Assembly: GCA_023333565.1 (NCBI GenBank)
Contig: JAJKFH010001941.1
Span: forward strand, 1,054,001-1,118,000
Reading direction: 5' to 3'
Length of the DNA stretch: 64,000 nucleotides
From: Puffinus mauretanicus
Taxonomy: Eukaryota; Chordata; Aves; Procellariiformes; Procellariidae
Shown here: positions 24,745 through 38,447 of the stretch, in pieces
Position numbering within the stretch: position 1 is the first letter of the stretch
Layout of the letters: each line of letters starts with the position of its first letter
The notes under the pieces: generated by a model
What the model was told of the DNA's origin: nothing
The model's database searches: none
Seen by the model: the letters and a program-made list of their open reading frames with translations, nothing else
Program-made: the position numbers and the translations under genes

Positions 24745-25828
24745 ACGCTAGAAGAGGACTGGACCCAGTATCTGGGTCTGTTTTCAGCTCAAGCTTTCTC
24801 CCACAAACTTTCACCATCCCACTTCTGCTGGTTCAAGAGTGTCCCTTTTGTAGAAACCTGATACTTCCCAACATGAAGCTTTCATTGAGGGGAGAGGGAG
24901 AAAAAGGAAATTTGTCTTTTCCTTCATTTGTCTCCCCCAGTCGCACACTTCGGTACTTTGCTCTGGAAAGACAAATTTTATGAAAAATTTTACGGAGAAT
25001 CCTGCTGCTTAGAAGATCATACAATTCATTTTATTAGCAGCAACTATGAGCAACTAGCACAATTTCCTACAAGAAGCTGGCAATAGACATCCCAACAAAA
25101 ACAATCTTTCTCAGGGAGCAATACAGAGAAAAGGTCTATCTTACTAGACATATTCTTTGCCTGATTGTAAAATGGACAAAGAAAAGTAAACTAGAAAAAA
25201 AAAAAGTTTTGACAAGTAGTATGCTTAAATTGGCAGAGAGAAAGACTATAATGCTACTTCACAAAATTCTGACTGATGTGACAATTTGTAATTCCCATGA
25301 CATATCAAGAGGCTGTTTAGGCATTTGTAAATATATACTCCTTTAGTCAGTTACAAATCACGTAGGAGCCTTCACACAGTAAAGAAAACATTAAAGCAAT
25401 GGAGTTAAGCCACTGTAGCACAGTTGTGGAATCAGAATCAAGCCAAAGTGGGTTTGACTTTAATAGGACTCTCAAAGTTGTCTTATATGATAGTCCCATA
25501 AGCAAGCTTGGAAAACATGCCTACACAGAAAATAATTTGGCACAACAGGAGCAGGCACAGCTAGAGGCCTGTGTTCAAAGACACCTAAAGAACCAATCAC
25601 TAGTTTGGACCCTACCAGTCTCTGGAGGGATTTGCAGAGCTTTCAGTATATACCTAGAGCCAAAATTCGGTTTTAGTTTTATCTCAAAGGAGTCTACGTC
25701 ACACTCCAAAATCTCAATAAAACCAAACCAACACACATAAACAGGCCAAAGATACGCTGCTTCTCCAAATCATGAATGTAGACACAGCCAGAGACTAGAT
25801 GCAATTACTGTAGAGTAAGCAAAAAAAA
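24745..25828. other. Unique non-coding DNA between two CR1 fragments
   Basis: AT-rich sequence without recognisable genes. A 113-codon + strand frame (25399-25740) has no family resemblance that I can see and lies just upstream of an ancient CR1 relic, to which I could not connect it. Confidence 0.5.
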
Positions 25829-26325
25829 ATGGTTGAAAACGTTTGCACACAGAGTAGTTCATAATGGTTCACTATCAGCCTGAAGACTGTATTGAATGGA
25901 AATTCATGAAAGGCTGTTCTGGATTAATGCTGTTTGATATTTTCATTAACAGCTGTTATGAAGAAACAGAGACCATGCTTACTTTAGCCAACTACACAAA
26001 AGAGGAGAGGCCTATAAGTATGCTGGATGTCAACAAACTGGAGAAATGATTGGAAAACTTAGCCTGAAATTCATAAAGGACACCTAATTGAAATCATTAT
26101 CTACAGAAATACAGGACATGGACCTAGTGGCTTAGTACTAGTTCTGGAGAAAAGTATTAAGCAACTTTATCACAGGCTGAACATAGATTTTTTTAAAAAG
26201 TCACCTTGTGGCAAACAATTAAAAGTCACATCAGATTGTACAAGTGGGAATATAGTGTAAGAGCAGGTGAAGCTGGCAAGGCTGCAGGTGGAATACTGTG
26301 TGCACCAGGTCTGGAGCAGAAATGC
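25829..26325 (+). mobile_element. Ancient CR1-like LINE fragment (reverse transcriptase relic)
   Basis: Conceptual translation gives a colinear series of degraded CR1 reverse-transcriptase landmarks. First is WLKTFAHRVVHNGSLS (about 25830-25880), which matches the WL-RTQRVV-NG-S segment. Next is GLMLFDIFINS (about 25921-25953), matching the [13 protein letters not shown] block. LANYTK (about 25983-26000) sits where FADDTK belongs, with both catalytic aspartates lost. Last is VKLARLQVEYCVHQVWS (about 26268-26318), matching LVRPHLEYCVQ-WS. Spacing agrees with the family order but frames shift repeatedly. Divergence is much greater than in the other CR1 copies, so this is an old insertion of a deep CR1 lineage. 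Its outer ends are blurred. Confidence 0.72.
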
Positions 26326-28614
26326 CATCCACACATGTCCCCATACACACCATTCTCTGTTTTCATTGTGATAAGTACGAACTCTTAAAATGCCTAACGA
26401 CTGTTCGCAGTAGCAACAATAAGGCAAAACAAAAGTAGCAAAACTGACCTACACAAACCAATAATAATTGCTGACTGCATTATTGCCTTAAGCACTTTAT
26501 TTCTGCAAAGCTACTAACCACCCCAAGAGGGCCAGTGAGGAAATTACCTTACATGTCACAGCGTTGGTCAACTTCCCTCCTGCCAGACGTTCATCAGCCT
26601 GCTGTGGTAGGACCCATAGTAATGCCTGTCTCTTTCAATGTATTGTCTCCTTTCTTCTCTAATCTTAGTCATTGTGTACATGATTGTTGGCACCATTTCT
26701 CCTAAAGGAAATTTAAGCTTTAGTGTCCAAGAACCCCCAACACCATTCCTAAATCTTGTCTTTTCCTAGGCTACACATTTTTGGGGGATACTTCATGACC
26801 TGAAGCAAATGACAGAAACTCTGCAAAGGATTTCTTAAATTATCACTTGCTATTTTAGACAACAGAAGAGGCATGGAATCTATAGCACCCCCCCAAAAAA
26901 GTCCTATGTATGCTTTCCTGCCTCATTTTCTTCCCCACTCTACTAGTCCTTCAGGTTGGGTCCATTCTGGAGACAGTCCAGAGTTCCCCTTTGCGTAACC
27001 TGGCCTTCTGATTCAAGCTTTCTCTAAAAGGGACAGTGAAAGATTTTTTTAAGTAGATTTCAAATTCTCTTTATCATGAGATGCTTCTGTCAGTCTCAGC
27101 CACCCTCACAGACTCCCATCCAATATCTGTCCATGATCTAGCTCTCTGTCACATCACTATGAAGTAGTCTGTTGATTATCACCCAGCTGACATCAAACCT
27201 TTCTTTTATTAGTAGCCTTTCCTTTGACCTAGTGGAAACAGGGAAAACCTTTAACACCTTGCCCATGTCAACCTTCTGCTATGTGCAAGAGTTTCTCTAG
27301 AAGCCTTCTGAGCGTTTTGGCCCAGCATAGACACCACAAATATAGGGTGAAGGCCCAGACTGGAGTATAGGCAGCACTCTTGCAAAAATTAAATGATCTT
27401 TGTATATTAGGGTAGATAAAAAAAGCTCGTAACCACAGCTTGGATTCCTGTGCTGCACATTGTGGCTACGTACACCTTCTGATAAGCAATAATGTATATG
27501 GCATTCTCTTTAATGGATTAAAATAGCCTGTGTATTCACCATAGATAAGAAATCTTACCATGCCTTTATCACTCACTTGAGCAAGATATCCCCATCTTTC
27601 TGAAATCTAAATTTCTTTTTTAACAGACAAAGCAAATCCTGCTCAATTAACTTTGCTTTGTGTGAATGAGGCACAAAATGTTTATGAAGGGTCAGATATG
27701 AAAACACAATACCAAAAGGTACATTAACAAGGAGTATGAGAAGACAATGTGTCAGAACTTCGCCAATTTTGATGAGAGAGGTAAACGTAGAGCTTTCAGA
27801 AGATCTTACGCTATTTATTTTGGTTGGTCTTTAGCTGTGATAAATTATTTGAGGGACTGTGTGGGGCCATAAAATGTGTGAAGAATTGATGCATAAAATG
27901 CCTTACATGTCTAAAGCAGAGCTATTAACTATAAAAATGCAGGTGAAACATCCTTTTTTAATTAATATCTAGCATACAAATTCAAGTTCAGATGTGATGG
28001 TACAGATTCATAAGCTGTGTTCACATTTAAGGAAAAAGGTGCAAGAAGAGATTGTTTTTAAAAGTCAGTTGCTTTCTGTTTAAATGAGAGTTTCCTTTGT
28101 GAATGCTTAAGACTTCTCGGGAGAAATAACATATAATTCAAGCATTTTTTAGCAGGAACTGTGAGTGAACTTTTGTACAAACAATGCCAACTTCTTTGTA
28201 CATAATAAAACTTATTTGTACATAAAAAACGTATTATTTTTCCTCCATGCACTAGCAGACAGTTTTGGTAATGGGTCTTAAAGAGAAGGAATTCAGATGA
28301 ACCAAGAGCACTGCAAGTTTTAATTGACAAAATACGAGCTATTGTAAAACAAAAATCCTGAGTGCAACATACTAAAACCAGCATTGCTATATCTTGTTAA
28401 ATTGGGTGATGCACATCACCAAAATGCCAAAATTCCTCATTGTGACTTACTTAAAAGACACACTTCGGCTTTTTGAAGTGATTTACTGTCTGATTTAGCC
28501 ATGCAATTTTTAGATCCCTAAATCAGAGCAGATTAATTCCACCCAATGTTGCTGTTTTCCAAACCTGTATTATGATATAATTGCAAACATGCAAACTATA
28601 ATTAATATTGCAAA
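26326..28614. other. Unique AT-rich non-coding DNA
   Basis: No confident feature. A - strand segment at 26548-26601 has an open 18-codon frame between an acceptor-like CCACAG and a donor-like AAG|GTAATT; see the findings. The remainder shows scattered stops in every frame and no repeat signature that I recognise. Confidence 0.5.
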
Positions 28615-29440
28615 CAAAATGCAGCAGATCCCTTCCCCAGGCACTAAGAACAATGAGGATCCAGCAACCACTTTTGGGATCACCTTTTCATGCCTCCCAA
28701 ACCAGCACTGGCCCACAGACCACATGTTGAGCGATGCTGGCCTCACTGCGTTTAGAGGCAAACTGCTGCACAAGTACGGGTCTGTGTGGACTAGGGGCAA
28801 CCTAGGCTTCAGTGCACGCTTGCTCACTGAAGCAAGCCCCCCTCTGTCCGGGGGTTTGGCAGTCTGGGATTGGGGCCAGTTTAGGCAGGTGTTGAGCCTT
28901 GAGGAGAGCTCTTTGAGACCGCTAGGAAGCCTCAGCCGCCGCTCTCCCTTTTTCTCTCCAGAGAAGCTTTTAATCTGAGGGTCTCACCCTTGGTCAGAGC
29001 AGCTGCGTTGTAGCCATGTCCAGTCCTGCACGCTGTGCCCCAGCGATTTGCGCCTCAACCCTCACCCCCCCAACTCAGTTAACTGACTCCCCAGCTTGGC
29101 CATGGACCTGCCTCATCACTACAACCCCCAGGCCATGTCTGACCCTGGCTACGGCATCCAAGCACAGACTGATCCTACCATTGACTTGCTGACCTGTTGC
29201 TGACCTGACCTGCTTGCTTGAGCTCGGACCTGCCATGTTGCTGTGGGCTTGTCTGGCTGTCTGGACTCTTGGCCGAAGGTATTATCATCACGAGACCTGC
29301 TCTGCTTCCATGTCCAGGTGCTGCAGGATGGCACCCTTGTTGGTGAGGACACTGCCTCTGTGTTTACCACGCTCGGCTCCTGGCTCCCCTTCCTGCTGAA
29401 ACCTGTGATACTGCATTTTGGGGATGAAATGAGGATGAAA
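28615..29440. other. GC-rich island, probable unidentified interspersed repeat
   Basis: About 820 bp with clearly higher GC and CpG sits between AT-rich flanks with fairly sharp edges. The middle (about 29100-29260) is full of repeated GACCTG / TGCTGACC words, a style I associate with avian LTRs and GC-rich repeats. An AATAAA lies just beyond at 29480-29485. I found no TG...CA termini or convincing target duplication, so I do not call it an LTR. A 129-codon + strand frame (28589-28978) has no recognisable domain, and overlapping frames on the other strand point to base composition. Alternatives are a decayed LTR, a regulatory CpG island or an old retrocopied exon. Confidence 0.4.
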
Positions 29441-32400
29441 TGCTCATGATTAGCGAGTAGTGTATGGAGAACGTGTACAATAAAGCATATTGTCAATATG
29501 AAAAATGCCAAGTCTGGTAAAAACAGAGGGTAATTTTTGTATGAAAAAGTGTTCAGGTTTTAAACATCAACTTCAGATGAGCATGAACTCAATTTTAAAT
29601 GGTGTCTTCTTCAGCAGATATATTTAATGTGATACAGAATTATGATAGATATGACTATAGGTGAGTACCTCATGATTTTTCCTCAAGGTTAACTTCTCTC
29701 ACAAGCCCCTCTGATGCATGGTAAAAGGATTGCAACTTTGGAAAAAGATGACACTTTTGATAAATAAGTTCCATACGTACTGTAAATTGCCACTAGTTTA
29801 CACTGTCGATTTCCCAGCTGTGGTCTGGAAATCACCAACTTAGGGAGCTCTCCTCCACAGAATGGAAGACATTCAGTCAAACACTGAAAAGGAGGGTGTT
29901 TGAAGAAAAATTGAGGGCTCCTATGAGGATTTTCCTCTCTGTGTGAAATGGTTGACCAGATGAGAATGCAGATAAGTCAACAGCTGTAGGTTTACAGCAT
30001 TTCTATAATTACATTTTCTTCGAACAATGCAAGTTGGTGTTACCTCCCTATATGTAGTAAATAAAAAAACCCAAAAACCACAACTCCCTGTCCCTGTTAA
30101 TGTTAACAGATACATAGCATCTCCTAATTCCCCATGCACTAATGCTGGTACACATTCAACATACCATAGCATGGTTTCTACCTAGCTAATAGCTTCTAGA
30201 CCGCTTTGAATTGAAACTTCTGAAAGCTTTCCTGTTTGAAGGTGAATGAATGAGAAGGTATGAATCACTTTTTGTTCTGTTTTCTGACTTTTCAGACTAT
30301 TTTCAATGTGCCTTCTCCACAACTTTTACTCATTCAGGCTCTGTAACACATAGAGAATTACCAAGAAAACTCAGAAAAGTTGATCTTTTATTTTGTAACT
30401 CCCAAGTTACAGCTCTCTTCAACCTGCTGTGGCAAACGTCAAAACCAGATTTTTATTAAACGATCTGGTTTTAAAGGTAAGATTTAAAGGTGATATAGGC
30501 AAATGCTTGTGAACAACCACTTCCCTCTTATCTGAAGTAAGGTATTTAAATACTTCAGGAGATTTGACTATACCAGCCTTTTGTGTTTTGCCAGCAAGCT
30601 ACATCAGACAGAAGAGAAAGCAGATACAACAAGTAACCGGATTTCCCCAAACAGTTAATGGGGCAATATCTGTTCACTACACTTCCGCTTCTGTTTTCTG
30701 GGGTTATTAATGTGTTGCAGTTAGCTTCTAAGCAGTTCTAAGAACAAAACGTTACTCTGGCTGGCATGTAATTATTAATATTAAACAGGTGTAATTATTT
30801 GTGATAAACATTATTAAAATAGCAGAAGCATCCACAATGGCTACTCTCTCTCCTCCCTCTGTAGTCAGTGCAGAAAGATGGGTCCTCTAGAAAGCGATTT
30901 ACAGCAGGAATCTAACCATATTGTCTTTTATAGATGAATCAAATTCAGGTTTAAACTGCAGCCAAACTTGGGCCCTGCCTTTCTCTACTGACTACAGAAG
31001 GAGCTAAAAAAGGTTATCTTCACTAGGCCAGAGATAGCCTTTAGGAATATCCTTATATCATGCCTGATTAAAACTACTGAAGCTGAGCAATAGCGCATGT
31101 GAAGATTCTCTAGAAAGCCAAAAGAAATTAAGGTCTTACATTAACAGGCAAATGGCCCAAGCCAGAACAGTGCGTGTGGTTTGCCTGTTTGGTGTAGAAA
31201 TGGTTCCTCCATTTTCCTTGCTCATTATCTGGGATCAGTTAAGCAGAATTATGGGCCACTGAATTTCACCCAAGTCAAGGAGGCAGGAGGAAGAGGACGT
31301 TTGGAATACTTTTTAATGCCTGGTTTTGTTTGGCTGGTATGGAGCAGGAAGCATTAGCCCTTGTGACGGCTTCTGTTCTGAGAAGTTTAACTCTGGAGGA
31401 TCAAGTTATGCTCAACAGCTCAAACTCAGTTATTAGGGGTTGTGAGAAGTTCTTGTCTCTTTTCTAAGGCATGCTCTGAGAGCAGAAATGATAAAATCCC
31501 CCCTTAGTTCACAGTCAAGGGGCATTTTCAAATATAAGACTAAGTTGCTTGTGATTCGAGTCCCACACCATAAGACACACCTAGAGGAAGAGGACATGTT
31601 CTGCAAGTCAGGTTCACCAACAGATGCTGGTCTGACCAATACACCCAGCGACTGATGGCCTGAAGCCTGAGTATGACAGAACGATTGTGAAGTAACTGGA
31701 ATCAGTCCTAGTTCAGATGTCTAAAAAGAGAAATCCTGAAGTTGTATTGCCTTATATTTCAAGTAGCACAAGTAACTGATGTGTTAATTTTAATTTTTAT
31801 AAACTTCTTACTAAAAAACACAAACTTCATTTTACTTTTAACTGTGGTGGAAATCAAGGGATTAACTATTCATCTTTGATTTTGAGGCACACAGGGGATA
31901 CCCCTTTACGCAGGGTCAATGAATCTACACCGTGTGTGGCTCAGGACACCTGTGGTGAGAGGTAACAACCAGCATCACTTTGGTGTATGGTGAAAAGGAC
32001 GTGAAGTAGAAAGCAGAATTAAATCATCTGATAACAAACGATATAAAGGGGAACGGATTCTTTCAGCAAAGGTTAAACCATTGTGTGGAGAGAAATTTAC
32101 ACTGATGACAGTTTATGGCTTCAATGTAGGATATGATGACTTAAAGTGAGCTCGGCTGACACCACTGCACAGGGCTGATTTTAACCCTTTTATAAAAGAG
32201 GGCACACCTCCATTGCTGGCTGCCCCTAGTAACTTCAGTACCATATTAACCCCCATCTACGCTACTTATGTGCAAGAGTGCCCTCAAGGCCAGGCTAGCG
32301 CATGCTACTTAATATTCTTGAAAACAAACCTCTGGTGTGGTTGGTTTCAAGAAGATTCCCAAAAGTGGGCCAATCTGGCTTTCTTTTACCACATTTGCCC

Positions 32401-35400
32401 TTGCTCTGATGGGCCATGAGAAAGAGGGGACTACCTTGAAGGTCCCTATTGCCAGCTACCACAAAGGGAACTCGTAGTACCTGGAGCTCAGGCTGAACTT
32501 GAGAGCAGGGGTGCTGTGATCTCGAGGGGACGACAGTACTGTGCAATGCCACAGAGACTGGAGTATCAGTATAAACGCATTTTTAGTGAACATGGTTGCA
32601 CACCTCTGTATCTGGCTAAAAGTTGGAAAAGATCTCTGGTTCTGTCTCCAATAGCAAATCAAAAATGTGAGGCTTCTCCTTCATTATTTATTGGGAGTAA
32701 TGGGAGATTTGGTTTAACTGGCTTTAACAAAGGCAAGGAATAGGTCAAGGAAGAAATCAGTCCAGATTTTTGACTCTTTATACAAATGGTCGAGTTAGTA
32801 GGATTGATCAGCCCTCTGTCTCTCACAGCCCTCTTCTGAAGGAATCCTGAAAAAGGATTTCATAAGATGGTTTATAAGGAGCAGAGAAGCACATGTTTTA
32901 GATATCTAAAGAAGGTCTGAAGACAAAAATAAGTCATACTGTAGAGTTTAGACACCTCTATGAGTTGGTAGCAAGAAAACAGTGGCTTTTGGATTGCAGT
33001 TTTAAATTTAGGCACTTATTTCTTTTTTTGGATTGAATTCCAAAGCACTAAAAGGGATCAAGGAGACAGACTCCTTCAAGACCTCCCAGTCTGAACAGAA
33101 GAATTGCAGTGCAGGTGAGAGGATATTTATTTTGATTTATTTAACTTCCATACATTTTGGAGAGTCTCCAGTTCTCCAGTTAGGATCTTCCATTTGATGA
33201 CAGTAGACAGCTAAAGCTGACAAGGATAACCCAAGACAAATCCTAAGCAAAAGAACACAAACAGTCCTTCTATTCCAAACCGAAATCACAGGATTTTTCT
33301 CTCCTCCCTGCCCCCTCAAAAGTTGTTGATTTATTGCCCTGAATTTCCAATCAAAGCATTTCATTCAAAACCGAGAAGTTAAATAGACATTGAGTTAATG
33401 ATTTGTGTAGGAGAACTTGCATCTAGAAATTATAACAAAAATGCAAAGTACACTGCAAAAGGAGCAAATAATAACTTTCTAAGAGGAGGCTTTATTAAAT
33501 TTGAAAAGTTAGTAAAAAATGTAGAATTTCTGCTCTGTCCCATCAGTTTATTACTTCCCCAGTTTTTACTAATATGAAAAATATCATTCTTCTTAAATCA
33601 TAGAAGACTACACTTTCAAAATGGATAGTTTACTTATTGCTAGAAAACATGTTTAGTTAGAGCTCTATCCTGAAACAAGCCAGTGGAGCCTCATGTATCA
33701 GTGTTTGCCCAGGCAAAACTTTTATTTGTTCATGTAAATGTTCAGCTAGGACACATAAATATTGATTTGTTTGCGTAAGGAAGATATTTTTGCTGGCAAA
33801 AGTTTTTGAAAGTGTGGCCTAACATCTACGCCCAGGCTATTTAATGGCCTTTAAAAAAAGAACGTTAGCAGGCAATTTTTTTTTTTTAAGTTTGCCACAA
33901 TATAACGAATTTGAAAAACATATGTTCAAATATTCAGGTTTAACTATTTGGAATCTTGAATACAGCATTTCAGAAAGAATAAGGTTTCACAGAAGGAAAG
34001 AGGGTCTCTATATAAAGCAGGAGCCTGGGAAAATGAAGACATATGTTCAGTTCCTGTTACTGCAACAAACTTTTCTGACACTGGGCAAGTATCCTAATCA
34101 TTCAGTCCCTTAGTGCCCAGCTGGAAAAAACAGGAACACCCATGCTTATTTTTCCTGTCTTGTTTCATTAGCCTGGAAGGTCTTAGAAACACGATTATCC
34201 CTGATTATGTACGGTTAGCATTTGCAGGAATAAGACCCCGATCTCAATTGGAAGCTCCAGGAACTACAAGGAGCAGGAGTGGACAGTGTGAAATTAAAAG
34301 CGTGAAAACTTTCAGTACAGCATTTCTAAACACATTTCCTTAAGTGCACTTTAGAAAAGGGGGAGGGAAAGTTCTAATTTTCTTTTTTCTAAGTTTCAAT
34401 TAACCAAAACATTTACTGTGTCTTTTGAACACTGAAAAATACAAACAAACAAAAAAATTCAATACTCTAAGTATATTGTAAATAAATCTCAAATATTTTA
34501 AAATTTAGCTAGTATTTTAGCTATTTTACAAAAATAAGGTAAGCAAGTTAGCCTTGAGAACCACGACAGTAAGACCACATTCTGCTGTTACTCTTCTAAG
34601 TAGTGGTATTGAAAATGACTTTTTTCACATTAAGCCCTGGAAGGTTATGTTATATATGGGAAATGGGTACAGATACTTTTCTCTTTAGCAAAGATTTGCA
34701 TGTGAAACCAGGAGAACACAGCGTGATGTAAGATAAAAATTGTGTCACTTCTGTCACAGAATGTAGCTATTCCTTTGCAGCCAGGACTGAAGATTAATCA
34801 CTTTCGTAAGTCCACACAGTCTTCCACAGCGAACTGGCAACATTGTGTCACAGGTAAAACCACCACTTTTCTTCACATTTCCAAGTTTTAATACTTGTAA
34901 TTCAGCATCTTTTCCACAGTAAAAAAGCACAGTTTAAAGCCATGGACAATATTTCTCTTTTAGGTAAAAAAGGGCCATTAGAAAAGGAACATCAAACATG
35001 CAAATTGTTTTGAATTGTCATAGAAAGGCAATTATTGTCACAAAAATTGTCATAGAAAGGCAGCACAAACAATTGACTTAACGTTGGCTGACCATCAGCC
35101 ATTGGCTATTATTTTCCACAGTGAAATAAAAGAGCAAGGGGTGTTCCATTTCTAATCAAATGAAACTGTTAAGCTTAGGTGGGTTGGGGTTGTTTTTTAA
35201 TTTTTCACCTATTTTACTATTAGATGTAACTACCTTCTGACATTAAGGTTTTTGAATAAAAATTAAAATTTCTGTTTCAGAAACATCAATATTAAGTTGA
35301 TAATTTTTCAGTTAAAACAACCTGTGTTCACAAATGTTTTTATTTACTCTGTGTACAAAGAAAGCAATCAAAAATGTTTCACTCAACTCCACTTGGCAGC

Positions 35401-38400
35401 ACTAGACATCTCTTGGTTTACATTACTGGCATGGAAAAGATTTGTCAGCCTCCAAAAGCTCATGAGATTTGCTTCATACCACCAATGTAAATGTTTATGG
35501 CAAAATTACAGCTATTTGAAATCAAAGGAAGTCTGACCATACTCTTTGTGAGGCTGATGAAATCATTTCAAAGTGACCAAGCCTTACTGAATTTCAGGAT
35601 ATACCTGGGCTAGCAATAACCTAGACTCACCCACACGCAGCTTTGCAAAGCTGCAAGATTCAGACACAAAGATGATTAAGAATTTGGTGACAAATAGCAC
35701 TTTCAGATCACTGTAGCTACTTGGCTTTCACTGCACTTCATTGGCCACCATCTTGTAAAGACCAGCAACTAGAGTGAAGACCCACAGTCTACCCAGATAT
35801 GTTACCTCCTCAGGAGCAAGAAGCAGCAGTAACTGAGCAGCTCACATCCATTGCTATGCCGGATAGCCAGCGCTCTCCATTTTGACCGATGAAGTGTTCT
35901 GATGTACCTTTTGAGGTTCAAAAACTTCTCTTCAGGTAGTGGCATCAATATGGTCATTGCTGAGAAATCCTTATGTTAACGTGGCTTTTTCTCTACAACT
36001 CTGCTCTTTCGTGGCCTTTTTTATTACTGTTGTTACCAAAACAAGACCTAGCTTTTGTGAAAAGGAAAGGGTGAAGTTTGCTTTTTGCTATGCATATTCA
36101 GAAAAAAAAAATCCCTGTTCCAATAAATTGATCACCAGCGTCCACGGCTATTTCACTGCAGAACCATAGCAGTCATGACACTACCATTCCACCTGCCACC
36201 CGTAACTCTCCCCTGATTTTTCTGGTAAAAGCCCTGGTTTTCTGTTTCCTCAGAAAGCAGTCAATGAAGAGCTGAATTAACTGATTCTCAAGTCAGCAGA
36301 GGCTTTTGAAGCAAGCATATAATTCGGCTTTTGGAGCAACCATATCATTCTTTTCCTTCCTTTTCCTCTCTTTCCCCCAAAAGGGCTGAGCTGAAATAAC
36401 ATCAATGCCTGAAACATTAGGCAAACATTGGAAGCCATATCAGGCCATATACCAAAAAAGAAAATCTGTATGATAACGCTCATCCTTTATTTCAAAAAGG
36501 GCCATATTTTGCCTCCTATGGAAAAAGCTGTGCCATTTCCAGCCAGAGGTTACAGAAAGTTATACAAACCTCCTGTTCCACATGTGTCTGGGAGGATTTT
36601 ACATGCCTAGATTATACTCATAATTTATTTGTTATTTTATAGGTCTTTTTCACTCAAAGCAATTCCTATCATGCTACCCAGCCCTTGCTATTGATTCCAG
36701 CCAAGCTCAGACATCCCTTGGGTGGAAATATAGAGACAGAACTGATACATCAGTTTAACGGCACCCACATACCCTTCTTGTCATGAGGATCTCTGTGTAA
36801 CCTATTAGGAGCAGCTAATTTTTGCTACAGAGATGTACAAAAAGTCAGAGAAAGAGTGAGCAGGATGTGTCCTGAAAGGTCATTTTCTGATCTTAATTAT
36901 TCTGATGTAATTTCTTTGAATTATAGGTCCCATTTTTGCCTGTGAAAAGATGATCTAAGGTCTATCCTGAACCCTGAATTTATAAACATGGCTTTCTTAT
37001 CCCCCCCTCCCATTTGTCTAATGGATGGCTGTATAGGACTTCAAATACCAAGGAAATTGGTATGCCTTGAAGGGTGGAACAGAATAGAATTTCTTGTCTT
37101 ATTTTTTTACTGAGTACTGAGGAAACAATACCAGGCCTAGCGCTAGCCAGCAGTGTTCAAATAATAAGTTGCATTCCAAATCCCATGAATTTCAGGTACT
37201 CAACATCTCTGGTAAATGATGCATTGCTTATTTTATCCACAATATAGGGGTTAATCATAGGGAATAGAATTTTAAGAATCTTTAAGAAAATGCACACACA
37301 AGTGTACTAATACCATATAGTATAAAAATACAGATTAAAAATATTATTTAAGTGTAATAGTATATAGATTGCAAATATAACAGTATACATTACCAGTTAA
37401 ATGTACTTTTAAGAACTTAATTTTTTTTGTCTTTTCAGTGAGAAATAAGTGGTGGAAAAATAATTTCAGGTGATATCTTCTGATATCAAAACAAAGCAAG
37501 AAATACTTGCCTGAAAAATAGCTCTTTTTAAAAATATAAATATACATATTGCTTGTTACTGCATCAAACCAGGTAAAGCAGAGAGGGTATGAAGGATTCT
37601 TTCATGTGGACCATACTGATTCCTTCTTTGTTTCATGTATAAACTCATTGGCTTCAGTTGCTTTCATGTAGTTTAATTCTAAGCAGAACTGGATCCACGT
37701 TCCACTGTCCTCAACAGGTAGATTCCTCGTAGTCTACAGCAAACATTCTTGGCCACTTGTCATCCCTTATTCTAAGCCATGTGAGTTCTTTTTTCCCAGA
37801 CTTTCCTCCCTCAGATTAATCTGTAGGCCCATATCAAAAAAAGCACAATGAGTTAACCAGTTTTCTGTAATTCAGAAATCTGATGGTTTGCTTGGCTCAG
37901 ATAGGCATCTGGAATTGGTACAAATCCATTGGATATTTTTTAAAAAGTAATTCATGGAAATGTAATTCTAATAGATCTTGTTTCTGTTTGTGCACAATGG
38001 TCCAATCAAAAAATTCACATTCAAGCATTGACTATTGTTATATATGCAATAACCTCAGCTATTTCAAAAGAGGCTTTATGTAAAAATATAGTGTATGTTC
38101 TCTAGATGCCAACCATTCTGAAAGTAATCTGATTTATTAAGAAGTTCTGACCTCCATACTGAGTAAGTGAAGTTCAAGGCCCAGAATGAGAGAGGAAATT
38201 AAGTAATAAATAAATTAGGCCAACAGAAGTACAATAGTGCAAATATTCAAGACAGAAAACTCCATTCACTTAGCTTGTATGACCTTTTTGAGTCTGTTTT
38301 TCACATCTATTCATGACAAGTGTGCTATAGGAATCGCTTTGCAAAATAGCAAATTCAGTGAAAACTGAAGAGCAGTTTTAATGTGCAGGTACTAGTCAAA

Positions 38401-38447
38401 CACACAGTAATTCACATTGGAAGCATGGTTCCCAGATTTTTCCTTAC
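29441..38447. other. Long unique AT-rich stretch
   Basis: About 9 kb with no recognisable transposon or gene. An 18-bp direct repeat lies at 35013-35062 (listed separately). Open frames do not exceed about 90 codons and lack motifs. This kind of repeat-poor AT-rich DNA is common in large bird introns and gene deserts. Confidence 0.55.
35013..35062 (+). repeat. 18-bp direct repeat, 32-bp offset
   Basis: AATTGTCATAGAAAGGCA occurs at 35013-35030 and identically at 35045-35062. Confidence 0.85.

Noticed and set aside
24583..24861. A 92-codon + strand frame (reads like a small protein with repeated Thr/Ser/Leu)
   Set aside because: It is the antisense translation of a CR1 3' end, seen in similar form at the other - strand CR1 fragments.
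28589..28978. A 129-codon + strand frame as a coding exon
   Set aside because: It lies in a GC-rich island with open frames on both strands. The translation has no recognisable domain.
28605..29492. ATATTG at 28605 and 29487 as target duplications of an inserted element
   Set aside because: The enclosed ends are not TG...CA and the hexamer is common in AT-rich flanks, so the match is probably chance.
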